A DNA stretch of 64,000 nt, from the NCBI GenBank assembly GCA_950295325.1, contig OX485805.1:18461501-18525500 (forward strand). The letters are read 5' to 3'. Both the position numbers and the translations under genes were made by a program. Of the stretch, positions 22,062-34,286 are shown piece after piece. This DNA comes from Polytrichum commune (lineage: Eukaryota > Streptophyta > Polytrichopsida > Polytrichales > Polytrichaceae). Every line of letters starts with the position of its first letter. Within the stretch, counting starts at the first letter, position 1. Under the pieces are notes generated by a model. It saw nothing but the letters and a program-made list of their open reading frames with translations, was not told the DNA's origin and made no database searches.

Positions 22062-24551
22062 GGCTGGCTGGCTTGCAAGTAGGCAGGCAAGCTAATGACA
22101 GCCACAAGAAAAAGAGAAGAGACAGCAGAGAAGGAGAAGATGAGCAACAACAACAACGTAGACGAAGATCTGCACGTGAGAGTCTTGCAATGTTGCACAA
22201 CACCAGGCACAACCTTCTCTCGCTCTCTCGCTCTCCCTTTCTTTTCCGTTCCTTTCGACAGACTCACACACAGGCCTGGCAACCCTAACGCAGCTTCCTC
22301 GGTAAAACTTCTCCCCCCATTCGTAAGTTTTAGGGCATTACCATGAAAGTAATGAGTCCTCGAGGTTGAGGTGAATGAGGTGAGCCAGCCTAAAACGAAC
22401 ATTTTTAGATCTGCACTCACTTCTCCTCTCAACTAGATAACCAATAAGAGGAGAATTAACCTATGACTATTCATGCAGCTTAAAATAGGGGAATAATGGA
22501 TGATTTGTTGTGCTTTCATGGATGAAAATGTGTGATTAGTTATGACGTGTCGTGGGAGCATCGCGTTGTTTTTGAGACATTATAACAAATTAGCTCTTGG
22601 ACTTGTATAGGAATTATGAATGATATTGATCTCCATAATGAAAAAATCAACAAGTTTTGATAACCCTTTATATGATAAATTATAACATATGTTGTTGTTG
22701 TTGCACTATGTAGGTGCATGTTGAAGGCATGTTATTCTAGAATTTTATATTCATTGATGCTAAATAGGTACCTAGCCATGTTAAAAACACAAAACATTGT
22801 GGTCATCTTTGTTTAGTTCAACATTCTAAGCAGTAAACACCCCGTTTATCCTAAACCAAAAACTAGCCTTATCCATAACCACCCCTTTCACCATGTGCAA
22901 TATAATCAAAGCACAACCACACATATGTAGAAGGATACATAGGGAGATTTGAGCTCGTATAAGTGACTTAAACCCAAATATGTATCATGTGTTAAGTTCC
23001 TAAATGATTTGTTATTGCTTTGTCTTTCAATGGATCGTTCTACATAAATATTCAATATCATATACCAAATAGAATATTAGTAAAATGCTTGTTGGAGGTT
23101 CGTACAAATTGTCATATGTATTGTATAAACCAACCCGGGTTTTCTGAAGGGCTACCAATTATGCTAGGTTCAATATTGAACACAATAAAGAGGGCCAACG
23201 TGATCATCTAACCCTTAAAGGATTTAGGCTACCATTGCATGGTTTACGTGACGGTTTATATTGAGTCTCGTCAAGCATTATACCCATTCAAAACTTGGTA
23301 TCGATCCAATTGGAAAATTTTCAATTGATGGGGAGACAATAAACCTTAAACACCTTCATATGGTGCCCCGAAGCCCATTATAGACCTCTAACGCTTTTTT
23401 TTAAGTTAAAAAGAGGGGGACTTTTCACTTTAGACTCTTATAAGTATTGTATAATTACTCCAACTTGAACGTTGAAATGACAATCTTCTTGATTTGCAAC
23501 TGCTAACCCAATGATACAAAACTATCAAGAATGTTTGTGGAGTTCATAGTGTTAGGCCCATGATAGGACCAACCACATGGCTTCATATTTGTACAAGTAG
23601 ATGAAATGCATTGTCCTCTAGTTGTGCCGATTCCAATGCTTGAAAGATGACCAACCTTTGATTTTGTATGCCTCACTTCATGTTGCATAAGGAAATATTT
23701 AGACCTCCTTTGGAACCTTAATTGTGTTGTTGGTATGGACTTTGTGGTACTTCACACACGAGATTGAGGGCCCATGACCATTGCACTTCAAGCACTCTCA
23801 TTGATGGAAAAGCAAAGCCGGTCCAAGTTCGCTTCACACTATGCTTGAGGGACCAATGGAGTAAGTGAATCAAAGATGGATGTAAAGTCTGCATGGATTC
23901 CTACATGGCATCAAATGGGTCATGTTTCATGGTTACTTAGCCTATTTTCAAAAACCACCTCTTGGAGGTATGTCTAACACAAATCCGGGAGACCATGGCA
24001 CTTTGGAATCTCATAATTGTTGATTTAATACATTTTGTTACGTGTGAGGATTCTGCATGAATGGGAATAAATTGAAATAGTGTTTGGTTGAGGGCCCAAT
24101 CACATATGACTTCACACTACACTAGAGGGCCCATAACCACATGACATTTGCACATATACCACTAAAGTGTGTGCATTCCTCATGTGGAGCCTTCAAGAGG
24201 AGGGTGCCCAAAAAACATCACCCCCACCTCAATGACGAGTGTGTGTAATAACCATCACGATTGGTGGACTAGATAATGTTGTAGACGTGACGAATGTTTT
24301 GAGTGAATACCAACACAACGAGGTGTGCACTCCATGAAACAAGTCCTAGATCATTAGATAAGTAAAAGAAGTCGGTGCTCACTCCAAGAATGTGTGTTGC
24401 AACTCGGAATTTGCTCAACGTCATCAAGATTGGATTGCCCATGATTGGTGTAAGGTGATTTTTAGTGATGATACTAAGATCAATCAATTTTAGTGTGATG
24501 TTCATGCTTGATATTGGATGAGGGATGGAAAATCTTAATTACAAGCTCATC
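22062..24551. other. CCT4 5' UTR/promoter and intergenic DNA
   Basis: About 22,062-22,330 is the likely CCT4 leader on the minus strand. It contains pyrimidine-rich runs and a GTTGTTGTTGTTG stretch. From 22,390 onward there is a diverged fragment of the dispersed repeat also seen at 8,905, then A+T-rich DNA without recognisable genes up to the retrotransposon target site. Confidence 0.5.
24540..24551. repeat. Target-site duplication, left copy (TACAAGCTCATC)
   Basis: The 12-mer at 24,540-24,551 is repeated exactly at 37,373-37,384, directly after a (TATC)n tail. Base composition changes abruptly just inside it. Confidence 0.85.
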
Positions 24552-27500
24552 GATCAATCATTCGCAATATCAAGTGGGAAGAGCACGATCGCTACAGAAG
24601 AGACCGGATGGACGGCTGAGCTCCGCGATATTCGGAGGAGGGAGTGCCGGAAGGCTGGGAGGATCACATCGCAGCACGGGATGATGATCCAAGAAGGCGA
24701 TTCATGTGTGCAGATCCGATGATTAATGTGTGGGAATGTTTTACTTGCTGCAGATGTATGATTCCTGATTCAAATGTCTTGCATTAGGTGTGATTATGTT
24801 GATTGCATGCAAAGGATATGTAGGCTGGGCTACATTGTTTGCCAACATGAATCCCCCATAGATCTGCAGAGGTTGGCTCAGATCTAATGCAAGCAATGGA
24901 TTGTGAGTTGGCACAATACAACACTACTCGCATTGAAAAAAGCAGGTTGGGCTGCTAGAGACAAGTGTGTGAAGAAGGGTAGAATACATCAGCAAAAACA
25001 AGAACGCACAACATCAGATCTGCGCACAAAGAACCGCCATCACCAGCCCAAAGGAACTCCCTCCACCGCAATGACGATGCAAATGACACAACACCAACAC
25101 CCATACAAGTGCACATTCCTCCTGACCATCATCTCAATCATGTATTTGCAAATATATGTACAAAATGCCAGTTCAATACAATTAGGTCTTGCCGAACTGC
25201 ATACTAACCTGCCAGATCAAGACACACAACCACTACGCAACTACCTTACGAATCGACACAACAGACCCACCACCCCCTCGGAAGTAGAGGACACCAACGG
25301 CAACTCGCAACAAAGCACACCATCTAAGAAGGTATCTCTAAACCAGAAACTCCTACAAGCTAACTACACATGCCTTTACAGACTCAACAGACTCTGCGTA
25401 CAACCAAGCCCAAGACAGCAACACTCCACCCGGTTACGGCAACAAACTCGCTTGGTAGCGAACACAACGCCCTGCCGACCCCTGAGGCTGCACTCAACAC
25501 ACCCCCCCCCCCTCACAGAAGACAACAGGCAGCAGGCAAGGCTCGCCCCGCACCAACTCAACAGCCGCGGCATCCACACACTGCGGCTCCCAGCACCGCG
25601 ACTCCCTCGAAGACACACTGCCGACCCCTGTGTACACACCCTACCAGGGTCCCCAACACCCATCGAAAAAATTTAGACGCCCACAAATCCCCCAGCCACC
25701 GCAACAAAATCCACCGCCAGCAAAACAACCAACTCAGATTACTGAGACAGACTAGCAGCGCTACCAACAGCGCACTACACAACAAAAAAAGTGGCCAACG
25801 GCCACTCCCACAATACCAAAGGTGGCACCAGCCACCAAAAAAAGTGGATGCCCACTCAAGCAAGCCCAGAACGCCGAAGAATAACCAAACATGCCTCCAC
25901 AAAGGGAAAAATCACAGAGTGGCAACATTGGCCACCACCCAAACATCAAAAAACAGAGACCAACAATGGGCAAACTGGACTGACAAACACCACATGCAGA
26001 AGAGGCGCTCCAGCACACACCCTGACAAGACAACAAAGACGCCCCCAAAAGCCATGAACAACCATTCGCAACAACAACCCAGCAAGTATAAAACTCACCC
26101 ACAAAACCCAAACCTACACCCTCTCACTCAGAAATCTCTCATCTCCCCACCCCTACACACACTCCGTTATTTTCAGGATTATCTACTCTCTCCTCATAGT
26201 AGTCTCCCCATAGCACAGAGCAGACTATCTACTCTTCCCCCAATAGTGCATATTAGCACTAGAGCAGACACAAACACCCACCTACAACACCCAGAAACAA
26301 AAAAACCCCCAGCTCACTATCTCCTCCCCACTCACCCACCATCACCACAGACTAGCACCGATAGAATTATAATTAAGTCTAGATAGACTAGTTAGAGAGA
26401 GAGTTAGGTTAGAGATAGACAACATAGATAGAATAGCGAGAGCAAGAAAACACAGCGGCAATCTGCCGTCGACAAGGAGCCACAGTCATCCACCGAGGAA
26501 GCCGAGCAGCAGACTGCCGAGGAGGGAGTCCCACAGGCTGCCGAAGGAGATGAACGGGAGCCAACACCACCGAAGGTGGGAGCAGCTGCTGGAGGGAGGC
26601 CGACTACACCAGCCGGGCGAGGAGGCGAACGGCTCCGAATCTCGCCCCCAACGGCACAGACAACGGCCACATGGTCCCCAACACACAGCATTACCAGGTT
26701 CAAACAAATTACAAAGTTACCATACTCATAGGACTCTTAGTTACCGCACCAGTACTTATTTTGTAAGCACGGTGCATTGTACTCCTAGCATAATGAATGG
26801 GGAATTAGACCCACACATAGAGTGTCTATCATGCTGCAAACTGCTCTTAGACAACACACTAGCCAACCTAAGGCTCTATACAAAATACACTTATAGAGGT
26901 AACAAAATTAAGCATATCAACACTCTCACCAAGTATTCTCAGGATAGGTTGGGTAATAGAACGTCAACTCTAGAAAACTATGGAATGATGATGCATGCCA
27001 AAAAACACTCTAGAAATCATGTATGTGAAACTACCATTAGACTTGTCATCGTGAAAACTGTCTTCACCACCATAACAAAGGAAAGAAAACTAAAAACATA
27101 CAAACACCATATCCTAACTTCCCTCTCAAAAGGCACACACCGCTCGGCCCCACAAATTAAGTTGTGGGGAGGTGTAAACCTCAAGAGAATAAGGGAAAAC
27201 CACTCACCACGTCATAATTCAATAGAAAGGATAATACTTCTTTGTCCACCTCTACCACACCATAGCAACACTCATTATCATACATATACAAACACACAAC
27301 CCTTAAACGAAAAAACATGGTTAGGAAGCCACATGTCCAACAAAATGCTATACGGAAAGAACTACAAAAACCTTAGAAAAATACGCACACAAAACTTTAA
27401 AAACTCAAACTTTAGTCATATGCAAACACAATGTCTTTTCTACTTCTTCTCATTTAGCATGCAATATATGATTCCACAAACAATAGTAAAAAAGAAAATA

Positions 27501-27575
27501 TATGTCAAGTCTAAAAATCACACATCATTTCAAACTAAGGGTAAGGTTCTAACACACACCACTTGTTATAACAGC
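24552..27575 (+). other. Retrotransposon 5' leader
   Basis: This 3.0-kb region precedes ORF1. It contains overlapping low-complexity open frames (24,903-25,676 and 25,370-26,386) rich in Pro, Thr, Gln and His. They resemble composition-driven open reading rather than folded protein. The open frame continuous with ORF1 extends upstream to 26,550, but no recognisable domain is seen before 27,576. It probably serves as 5' UTR with an internal promoter. Confidence 0.5.
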
Positions 27576-28444
27576 ATGTCTCAAAAGACCTCAAGCTACT
27601 CCTCTGCACAAAGATACAAAGACGCAATGTTAGCCATTGAGGGTAACCCGGGGAAGGAACTAGCCGTAACACAAAAACGCTCTAGTAACATAGATGGAAC
27701 CTCAAGCCAAAAAAAAGCCAAAGGTAAGTCAAAAACCCTTTCTAAGCGCCCAAACTTTTGGCTTGGCTTCCAAGCCATGAACTGGACAAACCGGGGGAAA
27801 GGCTTACCCATGGACAGTCATGAACCGGTAGCCGTCTTAGTCGAAAGTGGAATGAGAGAAGCCGATGCTCTTGAATGTCAAAGTGCCATATCATGTTTTC
27901 CTTTTGTAGTTCAAGAAGAGTGGCCCAATTCCCGAGAAGATGGTAAGGAAGGGCAACACTATAATCTTACACAAGTTCCTTTGGACGTCGAGGTAGATGC
28001 TTTTGGCTTTGCCCTAGACTATCAAATAGCTATACATTTTGAAATGGGAGAGAAAACTTGGACCAAAGACACTATTATGGACCTAGTGGTTGCTAGGTTA
28101 AAAGAGATGGACATAGCACTCGGAGAGGACATTGGAGAGCCCGTGGCTCTCATGTGCTACCATAAGACCATGAATTGGAGCGGGGTGATCAAATTACATT
28201 TGAAATCACCCCAAACCGATGGTAAACTTCTACTTCAAGGGCTCAAACCCTTTATCCTTAAGCTAGAGGATAATAAACTCAAGAGAGGGAAGGTATGTAG
28301 AGCATACGATTCATTGGCCCTCAACAACTTACTGTCAGTCAAAATTATGAGCGAAACCCTAGAGTTTAAGGAGTGGCATGAGATGTACGAGCAAATAGTA
28401 GAAGAAGGATTTAAACGAGGGGTAGAGTACGAAATTACGAACAT

Positions 28445-28483
<39 letters not shown>

Positions 28484-29217
28484 TCGCGTGGGTGGTGGCC
28501 TCCTCACCCGAGCAAGCCAAAAGGATGAAGGAGCACAAGCTTACCTACAACAACGAGGTGCTAGAGGGGAAGCTCGCGGATCGCTCCCACACCACGGCGG
28601 ATGACATCGCCAAGAAGAATGCATTAATTCTAATCGCGAAAAACCTTAACAAGGTCAAAACCATTGAACAAATAGAAGCAAGCATTGAGGCACATTTCGG
28701 CCCGAGGAATGCCGTTAGCTTCTTCTTCAAGCAAGACGCCAAGAACGGTAAACATCTCGGCACCTGTAATATTCAGTGTCTTAATGCTACCGTGTATAAG
28801 AAGTTTGTGAAAAAGTCCGCAAAACTCTTAGGCAAGCATGTTGAGTTCACGGCACACCCACGGAGCCTAGACAGGGCCAATGCCCCAAACTCCGCCGAAC
28901 TCATACGCCTAGGGTTCACCGACGTAAATACGGCCCTAGCCAATACTATTGAGGCTTTAGAGAATATACCCGCGAAAGATACCCCGCAAAAGGACATGAT
29001 GAAGGAGATTGTGGGGATTCGGGAAGAGATATCTACAATGAAGGAGGAGCTCCGAAACGAACAACACCAAATCGCGGAGAAAGTCGCCACCAAAATAACC
29101 TCCTCACTTAACACTCAAATGACATTACTTAAGAGGCAACTAGCTATTACCATGCAGTGCCTAGATAACACTACGGCCTCCACGTCCATGGACGGAAACA
29201 TGGACACGTCAAACTGA
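27576..29217 (+). CDS. Retrotransposon ORF1 (nucleic-acid-binding-like), frame broken at poly(A)36
   Basis: The chosen start is the ATG of MSQKTSSYSS. The open frame also extends upstream, but that part looks noncoding. The first part (27,576-28,445) is Lys-rich at its N terminus, followed by a globular-looking segment (WLGFQAMNWTNRGKG, then MCYHKTMNWSGVIKLHL). A run of 36 A (28,446-28,481) encodes polylysine, after which the meaningful frame is shifted (NFAWVVASSPEQAKRM on). The second part (to 29,217) has an RRM-like pattern (ALILIAKNLNKVKTIEQIE, then GTCNIQCLNATVYKKF) and a C-terminal coiled-coil-like stretch (EIVGIREEISTMKEELRNE). By analogy with other LINE ORF1 proteins it would bind element RNA. 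The shift may be real decay, slippage at the A-run or an assembly length error. Confidence 0.6.
28446..28481 (+). repeat. Internal poly(A)36 tract inside ORF1
   Basis: An uninterrupted run of 36 A sits in the middle of a coding region. Upstream frame and downstream frame differ by one register across it. It could also mark an ancient junction where a polyadenylated cDNA end was fused to a second sequence. Confidence 0.9.
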
Positions 29218-29477
29218 AAAGGATAAAAAAACGCGACGGCAACTTCAACTCTAACACCACTAGTATATATCTATACTACTAACACCCCAATAAAACACAC
29301 CAAAAGCAAACCAATAACTCAAACACAACATAAACCTAAAAAGGTATTCATCCATACCAACAACCACATACATAGAATAAAACCCAACATAACCCACAAA
29401 AACTCTCAACTAAACATATAAGTCAAAAACCACAAATAGTATATATATATACTCCAAAAACCATAAACCAACCAACA

Positions 29478-30377
29478 ATGATAAAAACAACAAACAACAA
29501 CCAAAAACACATACAAAAAACAACTACCTACAACAACCACAAACAAAACCACCTAACCCTAAAACAACACTCAAATAACAATCACAACCCAACTAACCCC
29601 CCACAAAACACAACACACAACATAGCCCAATATAAAAATAAAACAATAACAATAAATACTACCCAAACAAAACTAAATAGAGCTCGGCCTACCGGCCTCG
29701 CACTTACAATAAACACATATAATAGATTATATCCCACAACAATAGCTAAAAACTTACACATATGTACCACCCTATATCCCAATACAAACACATACCAAGA
29801 GTATAAACCACATAAATCAAACATCCCCCAAAGCTCTATAACAAAACAAGAAAATAACAATATAATCTCCCAATACACCAATCATAAACACCATACCTAC
29901 CTAACAAACCTAAGCAAACCCACAACATTGAAAAAGAAACCACATTACACTCACAACAACATAACCCTAATAACCAACATACCAACAATAAAACCCACAC
30001 AAATCAATGAAACCAAACTAACTGGAGCTCGGCCTACCGGCCTCGCACATAAAAAAGAAATAAAAAATTCAAACATAAAATACCACAAAAATAAAAAACT
30101 AAACACACCCCACACCATCTATACTAACCCAAACCCACCACTCACAACTAACTCACATAATATATGTAATAATTATAAAACCAAAAAAACAACCTACATA
30201 CCAAAAAACATACACACAATATTAAGTCTACATGCACATTACAACAATGAGACACCTCCACCCATAAAAGAAAAAAACAAATATTACAAACAAAAAAAAC
30301 TTAAAATCACACATACAAAACACAAGGTACATTTACTACTCCTAAGATGCGGTGACATTGAAACCAACCCATGACCC
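29478..30377 (+). CDS. A/C-rich ORF2 N-terminal extension ending in a 2A-like peptide
   Basis: This frame is almost entirely Thr, Asn, Lys, His and Pro with no fold signature, up to LLLLRCGDIETNP at 30,333-30,371. That is the core of a 2A-like ribosome-skipping motif, whose consensus is D-(V/I)-E-x-N-P-G-P. Here the codon for the glycine is TGA (30,372-30,374), followed by Pro (CCC) and then ATGCCGGAT. In LINEs known to carry 2A (for example trypanosome L1Tc/ingi and some sea-urchin CR1-type elements), the motif precedes the polyprotein. This copy is disabled at precisely the skipping residue. Within this ORF a 24-bp motif is repeated (29,680 and 30,024), each time encoding ARPTGLA. Confidence 0.55.
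29678..30048 (+). repeat. Two direct copies of a G+C-rich 24-mer in A/C-rich DNA
   Basis: GAGCTCGGCCTACCGGCCTC plus GCAC occurs near 29,680 and again near 30,024, about 344 bp apart. Each contains the GGCC(TA)CCGGCC near-palindrome and stands out sharply from the G-poor surroundings. Confidence 0.8.
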
Positions 30378-31007
30378 ATGCCGGATATCTTAACAAAACA
30401 CCCACCTTCGCATAAACAAAGAAATAAAATTTACTTCATATCATGCACAATTAAGCTGCAACCCGAATATCAACACTTAGCGAAAGAATTTTCCCCTCTC
30501 CTAAATACAACACATCCAAGACACCATGACTTAACTATAACCTACCCACACCTCTCAAGATACATATACCTTCACCAACACCACCCACCACCTAGAATCT
30601 TATATGCACTTATTACCACTATTAGCCCATCACTCGCAACATGCAATCATCAACTCATACAAACACCAAACCCAGATTGGACAACGTCTCTTCTAAATAA
30701 AATGGCAACTTTGACAAATCCACCGGAGAGACACATACTAACCCCACACCCATATACCCAATTTAAAAACACTAATCCTAACTTAATTAACCCACCTAAC
30801 ACAATACATAAAGAACTTTATAACTATGTAGAACAAAATGAACACATAAACCTACAAACACTAACAAATAAATTCCCATTCCTCCCAATAAGACTTCTAA
30901 CTGAAGCATTAAAACACAACACCCCCCTAACAAAATACTCCCTCCCCCCCCCCTATACCCAATATTCCCACAACCAGAGCACAAGAAACCCAAACAACAT
31001 GTCATGA
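30378..31007 (+). CDS. ORF2 linker region between 2A-like motif and endonuclease
   Basis: An open stretch of 209 codons directly follows the 2A-like sequence. It is rich in Pro, Thr and His, with some regular hydrophobic spacing (LLNKMATLTNPPERHILTPH; FPFLPIRLLTEALKH). I do not recognise a domain. It ends at TGA 31,005-31,007. The endonuclease then continues in another frame, so one indel lies between about 30,960 and 31,010. Confidence 0.45.
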   Translation: MPDILTKHPPSHKQRNKIYFISCTIKLQPEYQHLAKEFSPLLNTTHPRHHDLTITYPHLSRYIYLHQHHPPPRILYALITTISPSLATCNHQLIQTPNPDWTTSLLNKMATLTNPPERHILTPHPYTQFKNTNPNLINPPNTIHKELYNYVEQNEHINLQTLTNKFPFLPIRLLTEALKHNTPLTKYSLPPPYTQYSHNQSTRNPNNMS

Positions 31008-31014
31008 CACACAA

Positions 31015-31875
31015 ATCATAACTTGGAACGCCTCTTCATTAAACACCGCCCTCCCCAACCTAGAAAACCTAACCAACAACACAACAAACAACCCGGCAAT
31101 CATAACCATACAAGAAACTAAACTAACAGCTACAAAATCCACAAGATACATCCAAAATCTCTTCCCTCAATACAAACTAATATTTAATAACACACATGCC
31201 TTAACAAGATGTATACAACAAAGGATGCCATACACTGGCAGAGGATGACTATTAACGCTTATAAACATCAAATATGCATACCCAGGTAACATCACCAAAA
31301 TACCTACCCCTAAAGAAATATCACCTTACCTACAAATCATAGAAATAAACAACGCACCACTCCAACCATGGTTAATCATACACATATACATGCCTTCACA
31401 CACGGAAGACATTCAACACATACCCATAATCCAACAAAGTATAACAAACCAACTTAATTTACACCCAAATCACGCACACATATTATGCGGAGACTTTAAT
31501 AGAGATATTGCACTAATAGGTAGACAAAATGAATCCAATACCACCCCACCCCAATTAGAAGACATTGAATGGCGCGCATTCACAAACACCCTCCAACTAT
31601 CCTACATTCCGATAAATAGCCCATACACTAGGCAAGGTGGCCCTAACTATCACCATACAAGTTTAATTGATGGTTTTTTCATCCAAACACCAAACAATAA
31701 CCTATACACATCAACCACCGACAATGACCACAACCTCAACTCATATCACTCACCTGTCACTCTACACATACCACCAAACGTACTTATAGCACGACCCGCA
31801 CCTATACCAAAACAACCCACAACCAGAATCCTAAACCCCATCCCAGAAGCAAACATAGAGAAATTTAACACATAA
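31015..31875 (+). pseudogene. Apurinic/apyrimidinic-type endonuclease domain of ORF2 (broken)
   Basis: The frame starts IITWNASSLN, then has IQETKL (metal-binding Glu), HMYMP-like HIYMPS, CGDFNRDIAL (catalytic Asp and Asn) and finally NSYHSPVTL. This is the exonuclease-endonuclease-phosphatase order used by LINEs to nick the target. Two lesions are visible. TGA at 31,246-31,248 interrupts the GRG-LLTL region, and the usual Asp of the C-terminal SDH motif is Tyr here (codon TAT). The frame closes with TAA at 31,873. Confidence 0.8.
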
Positions 31876-32429
31876 TTCTTTGAGGAAAATGCCCTTCAAA
31901 TTACCGACCTTAACACGCTACTATCAAACGAACACCTCACAAACACCCAATGGCAAACAGCTTGCACACAACTAGACAATATAATTAAAAAAATATCATA
32001 AAAAATACAAGAAACGTGTACCGCACCACCCCTTCCCATACTAACAAACCGCACCTCTCTACAAGGAGGTTTTTTACCAAGAAAACTCCAAAACAAGTGG
32101 AAGAAACACCTAGCTACATACCACCTAATCAGAAAGGCTATCTACATAACAAAAAACACTCCAAATTGGCAAACCCACCCAATAATTGACGCACTCAACA
32201 CACATACTCATGTCATCATTCCCCCTCCCCCAACCCAAGAACCCGACCAACTAACCTGGCTCAAAACACTAGCAGAAATAGTAAAAACTGCAGCCATACA
32301 AGCCCGTAAAATCACCACACAACACACCCAAAACTGTATCAAAAAAGCCATATCCAAATATAGACAACTATACGAAAAAACCCCAAAAAAATAAATAAAA
32401 GAGTCTTCAAAAATCAAGAGACACCACCA
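31876..32429 (+). pseudogene. ORF2 inter-domain region, endonuclease to RT (broken)
   Basis: In the endonuclease frame the sequence continues with FFEENALQITDL, then GGFLPRKLQNKWKKHLATYH, interrupted by TAA at 31,999 and about 32,391. A frame change occurs near 32,400, before the RT frame begins. It is basic and helical, as in other LINE linkers. Confidence 0.5.
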
Positions 32430-33001
32430 TTGGACTGCATTATGGACAGAAACAACAATATACTAACCAACCCCGAAGATATAGCTAATGAAATACATGT
32501 CCAACAATCAATCAGCAATAGACCCACAGTCCCAACATGCTACTTCCAACCCGAACACCCACTAAATTGCACATGCGGAGTAAGACAATACCCATGGCAC
32601 GATATAGACGGATATGTCATAGACAAAAGAGGAAACCCGCAAACCCCATTATATGAATACTTAGACACAGAAACATATGACATGTACCTAAAAAACCTAG
32701 CCAATAACAAAACACCGGGGCCAGATAAAATTCCGAACATAATTTTAAAAAATATGCCCGAATGCTTCCATAAACTACTATACCTATTCTTTACGCATTG
32801 CTATAAACAAAAACAAATACTAGCCTCATAGAAAGTTAGCCTAACCATCCTGCTATATAAAAAAGGAGACCCATCTCAATTATCAAATCACAGACCCATT
32901 GCACTAGTGAACACTATCTACAAATTATTTACCAGTACCTTAACATCTATATTATCAGCATACGGAGAAAAATATCAAATACTCCACGATAGCCAAGAAA
33001 T
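32430..33001 (+). pseudogene. Reverse transcriptase, N-terminal fingers (truncated)
   Basis: Recognisable RT motifs are NNKTPGPDKIPNIILKN (motif 0/1), LTILLYKKGDPSQLSNHRPI (motif 2) and ALVNTIYKLFTSTL (motif 2a). TAG at 32,829-32,831 interrupts the frame. It then reads to HDSQE at about 32,996, where the expected palm motifs should start but do not. Junction sequence AGCCAAGAAATATTGCGAG joins directly to the region normally following the YxDD motif. Confidence 0.8.
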
Positions 33002-34041
33002 ATTGCGAGTGGGCTGGAATGGACCTAGGAGTATAGAAATGCGCCATTACAGGATGCCCTAACAAATCCAAAACCAAACCTGAAAATTTCAAAATACAAA
33101 TTCAAAACCAAAACATATCATACAAAAACCAGCTAATACCCATCCTACACCAAAATAAACCCTACACATACTTAGGCATCCAACTAATACCATCCCTCAA
33201 ATGGAAACTCCAAACACATGTTACCACCAACAAAGTAATAAACCAATGCAAACAACTAACAACCTGCCCAGCTACAATCACACAAAAAATAAGCATGGTA
33301 GATACAGTCATTAGGGCAGGCATAGCATACAGCTTTTATGCAATACCATACTCTCTACCAGCTATAAAGAAACTGGACAAGAAAATCATAGGAATTCAAA
33401 AAATTATATGTGGACTTCCAAAATGCACAGCGAATGTCATAACCCAACTACCCCACGAACTATTCGGACTCGAGGCATTCTCATTAAAAAATGCATACCT
33501 AAGATGCATAGGAGAACAATTTAGAAACGCACTAAATGACCACGGTAGATTAGGAACCATATACAAAGGACTCACCCACCACATATTAGCAAAATATGGA
33601 GGATCGAAAGAAATTCCAAGAATAAAACAACATGACTGCATTAGATCACCAACTACAAGAACGTTATTCCTCCTAAAAAAGGCCGGAGGTATTCATCTCA
33701 AAAGCACCAACGAAAATTTTCAACTTCACATGACAAAATTAGAAAGAGAATGGAAAACACAAATCAGTACCGAACTGCCACACCTAAACCCCGAACTATC
33801 ACTCAAACTGATCCATAAGTTACTAATCCACAACATACACACAATAAAACAAATCACCCTCCCCAATGGCACAAACCTAATGTCACCAAATGAATTCAAA
33901 ACATATTACAGAACACCAACCAAACTGGAAAAAAATGCATTAAACACAGTGGAAATACTATTTTGCCAGCCAAGCTGTATGACAAACTGCCCAAACCCAT
34001 GCACACAACACCCACCAGCCCGAACGCTCAAAACAAAATAA
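33002..34041 (+). pseudogene. Reverse transcriptase, thumb and downstream region
   Basis: The frame resumes as KYCEWAGMDLG, then has TAG near 33,031, ITGCPNKSK, PYTYLGIQLIPSLKWK (the YLG motif that follows the palm in LINE RTs) and MVDTVIRAGIAYSFYAIPYS. The frame is open until TAA 34,039-34,041. No YxDD catalytic box exists anywhere in this element, so the enzyme cannot be active. Confidence 0.8.
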
Positions 34042-34286
34042 ATATCTAATAACCAAAATTTAATGCCCAGGACACCTGACAATACACCCCTACCACAAGC
34101 CCAACAGATCCCACACCACCCTAATCCACCTCCAAACATTCTACAACACCCACACAAAAATACCACATAAGCACAATACTGGCCCACAAAATACTAACCA
34201 TAAAAGATAAATACAAAATAACAAAAACATACAACACATATCTATGCCAATGGATACAACCCAACAACAACATATACAACAAATGG

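Noticed and set aside
21692-22432. 246-codon minus-strand ORF over CCT4 exon 1
   Set aside because: It reads CCT4 exon 1 and its leader in the wrong frame; the correct frame gives the CCT motifs.
25376-26111. Minus-strand ORFs with Cys/Trp-rich proteins in the retroelement leader
   Set aside because: They are mirror images of the A/C-rich plus strand; similar shadows occur at many points across 25,000-36,900.
24903-26386. Two long ORFs (257 and 338 codons) in the retrotransposon leader
   Set aside because: They overlap in different frames, are low-complexity (Pro/Thr/Gln/His) and owe their openness to T-poor, G-poor composition. No domain is visible.
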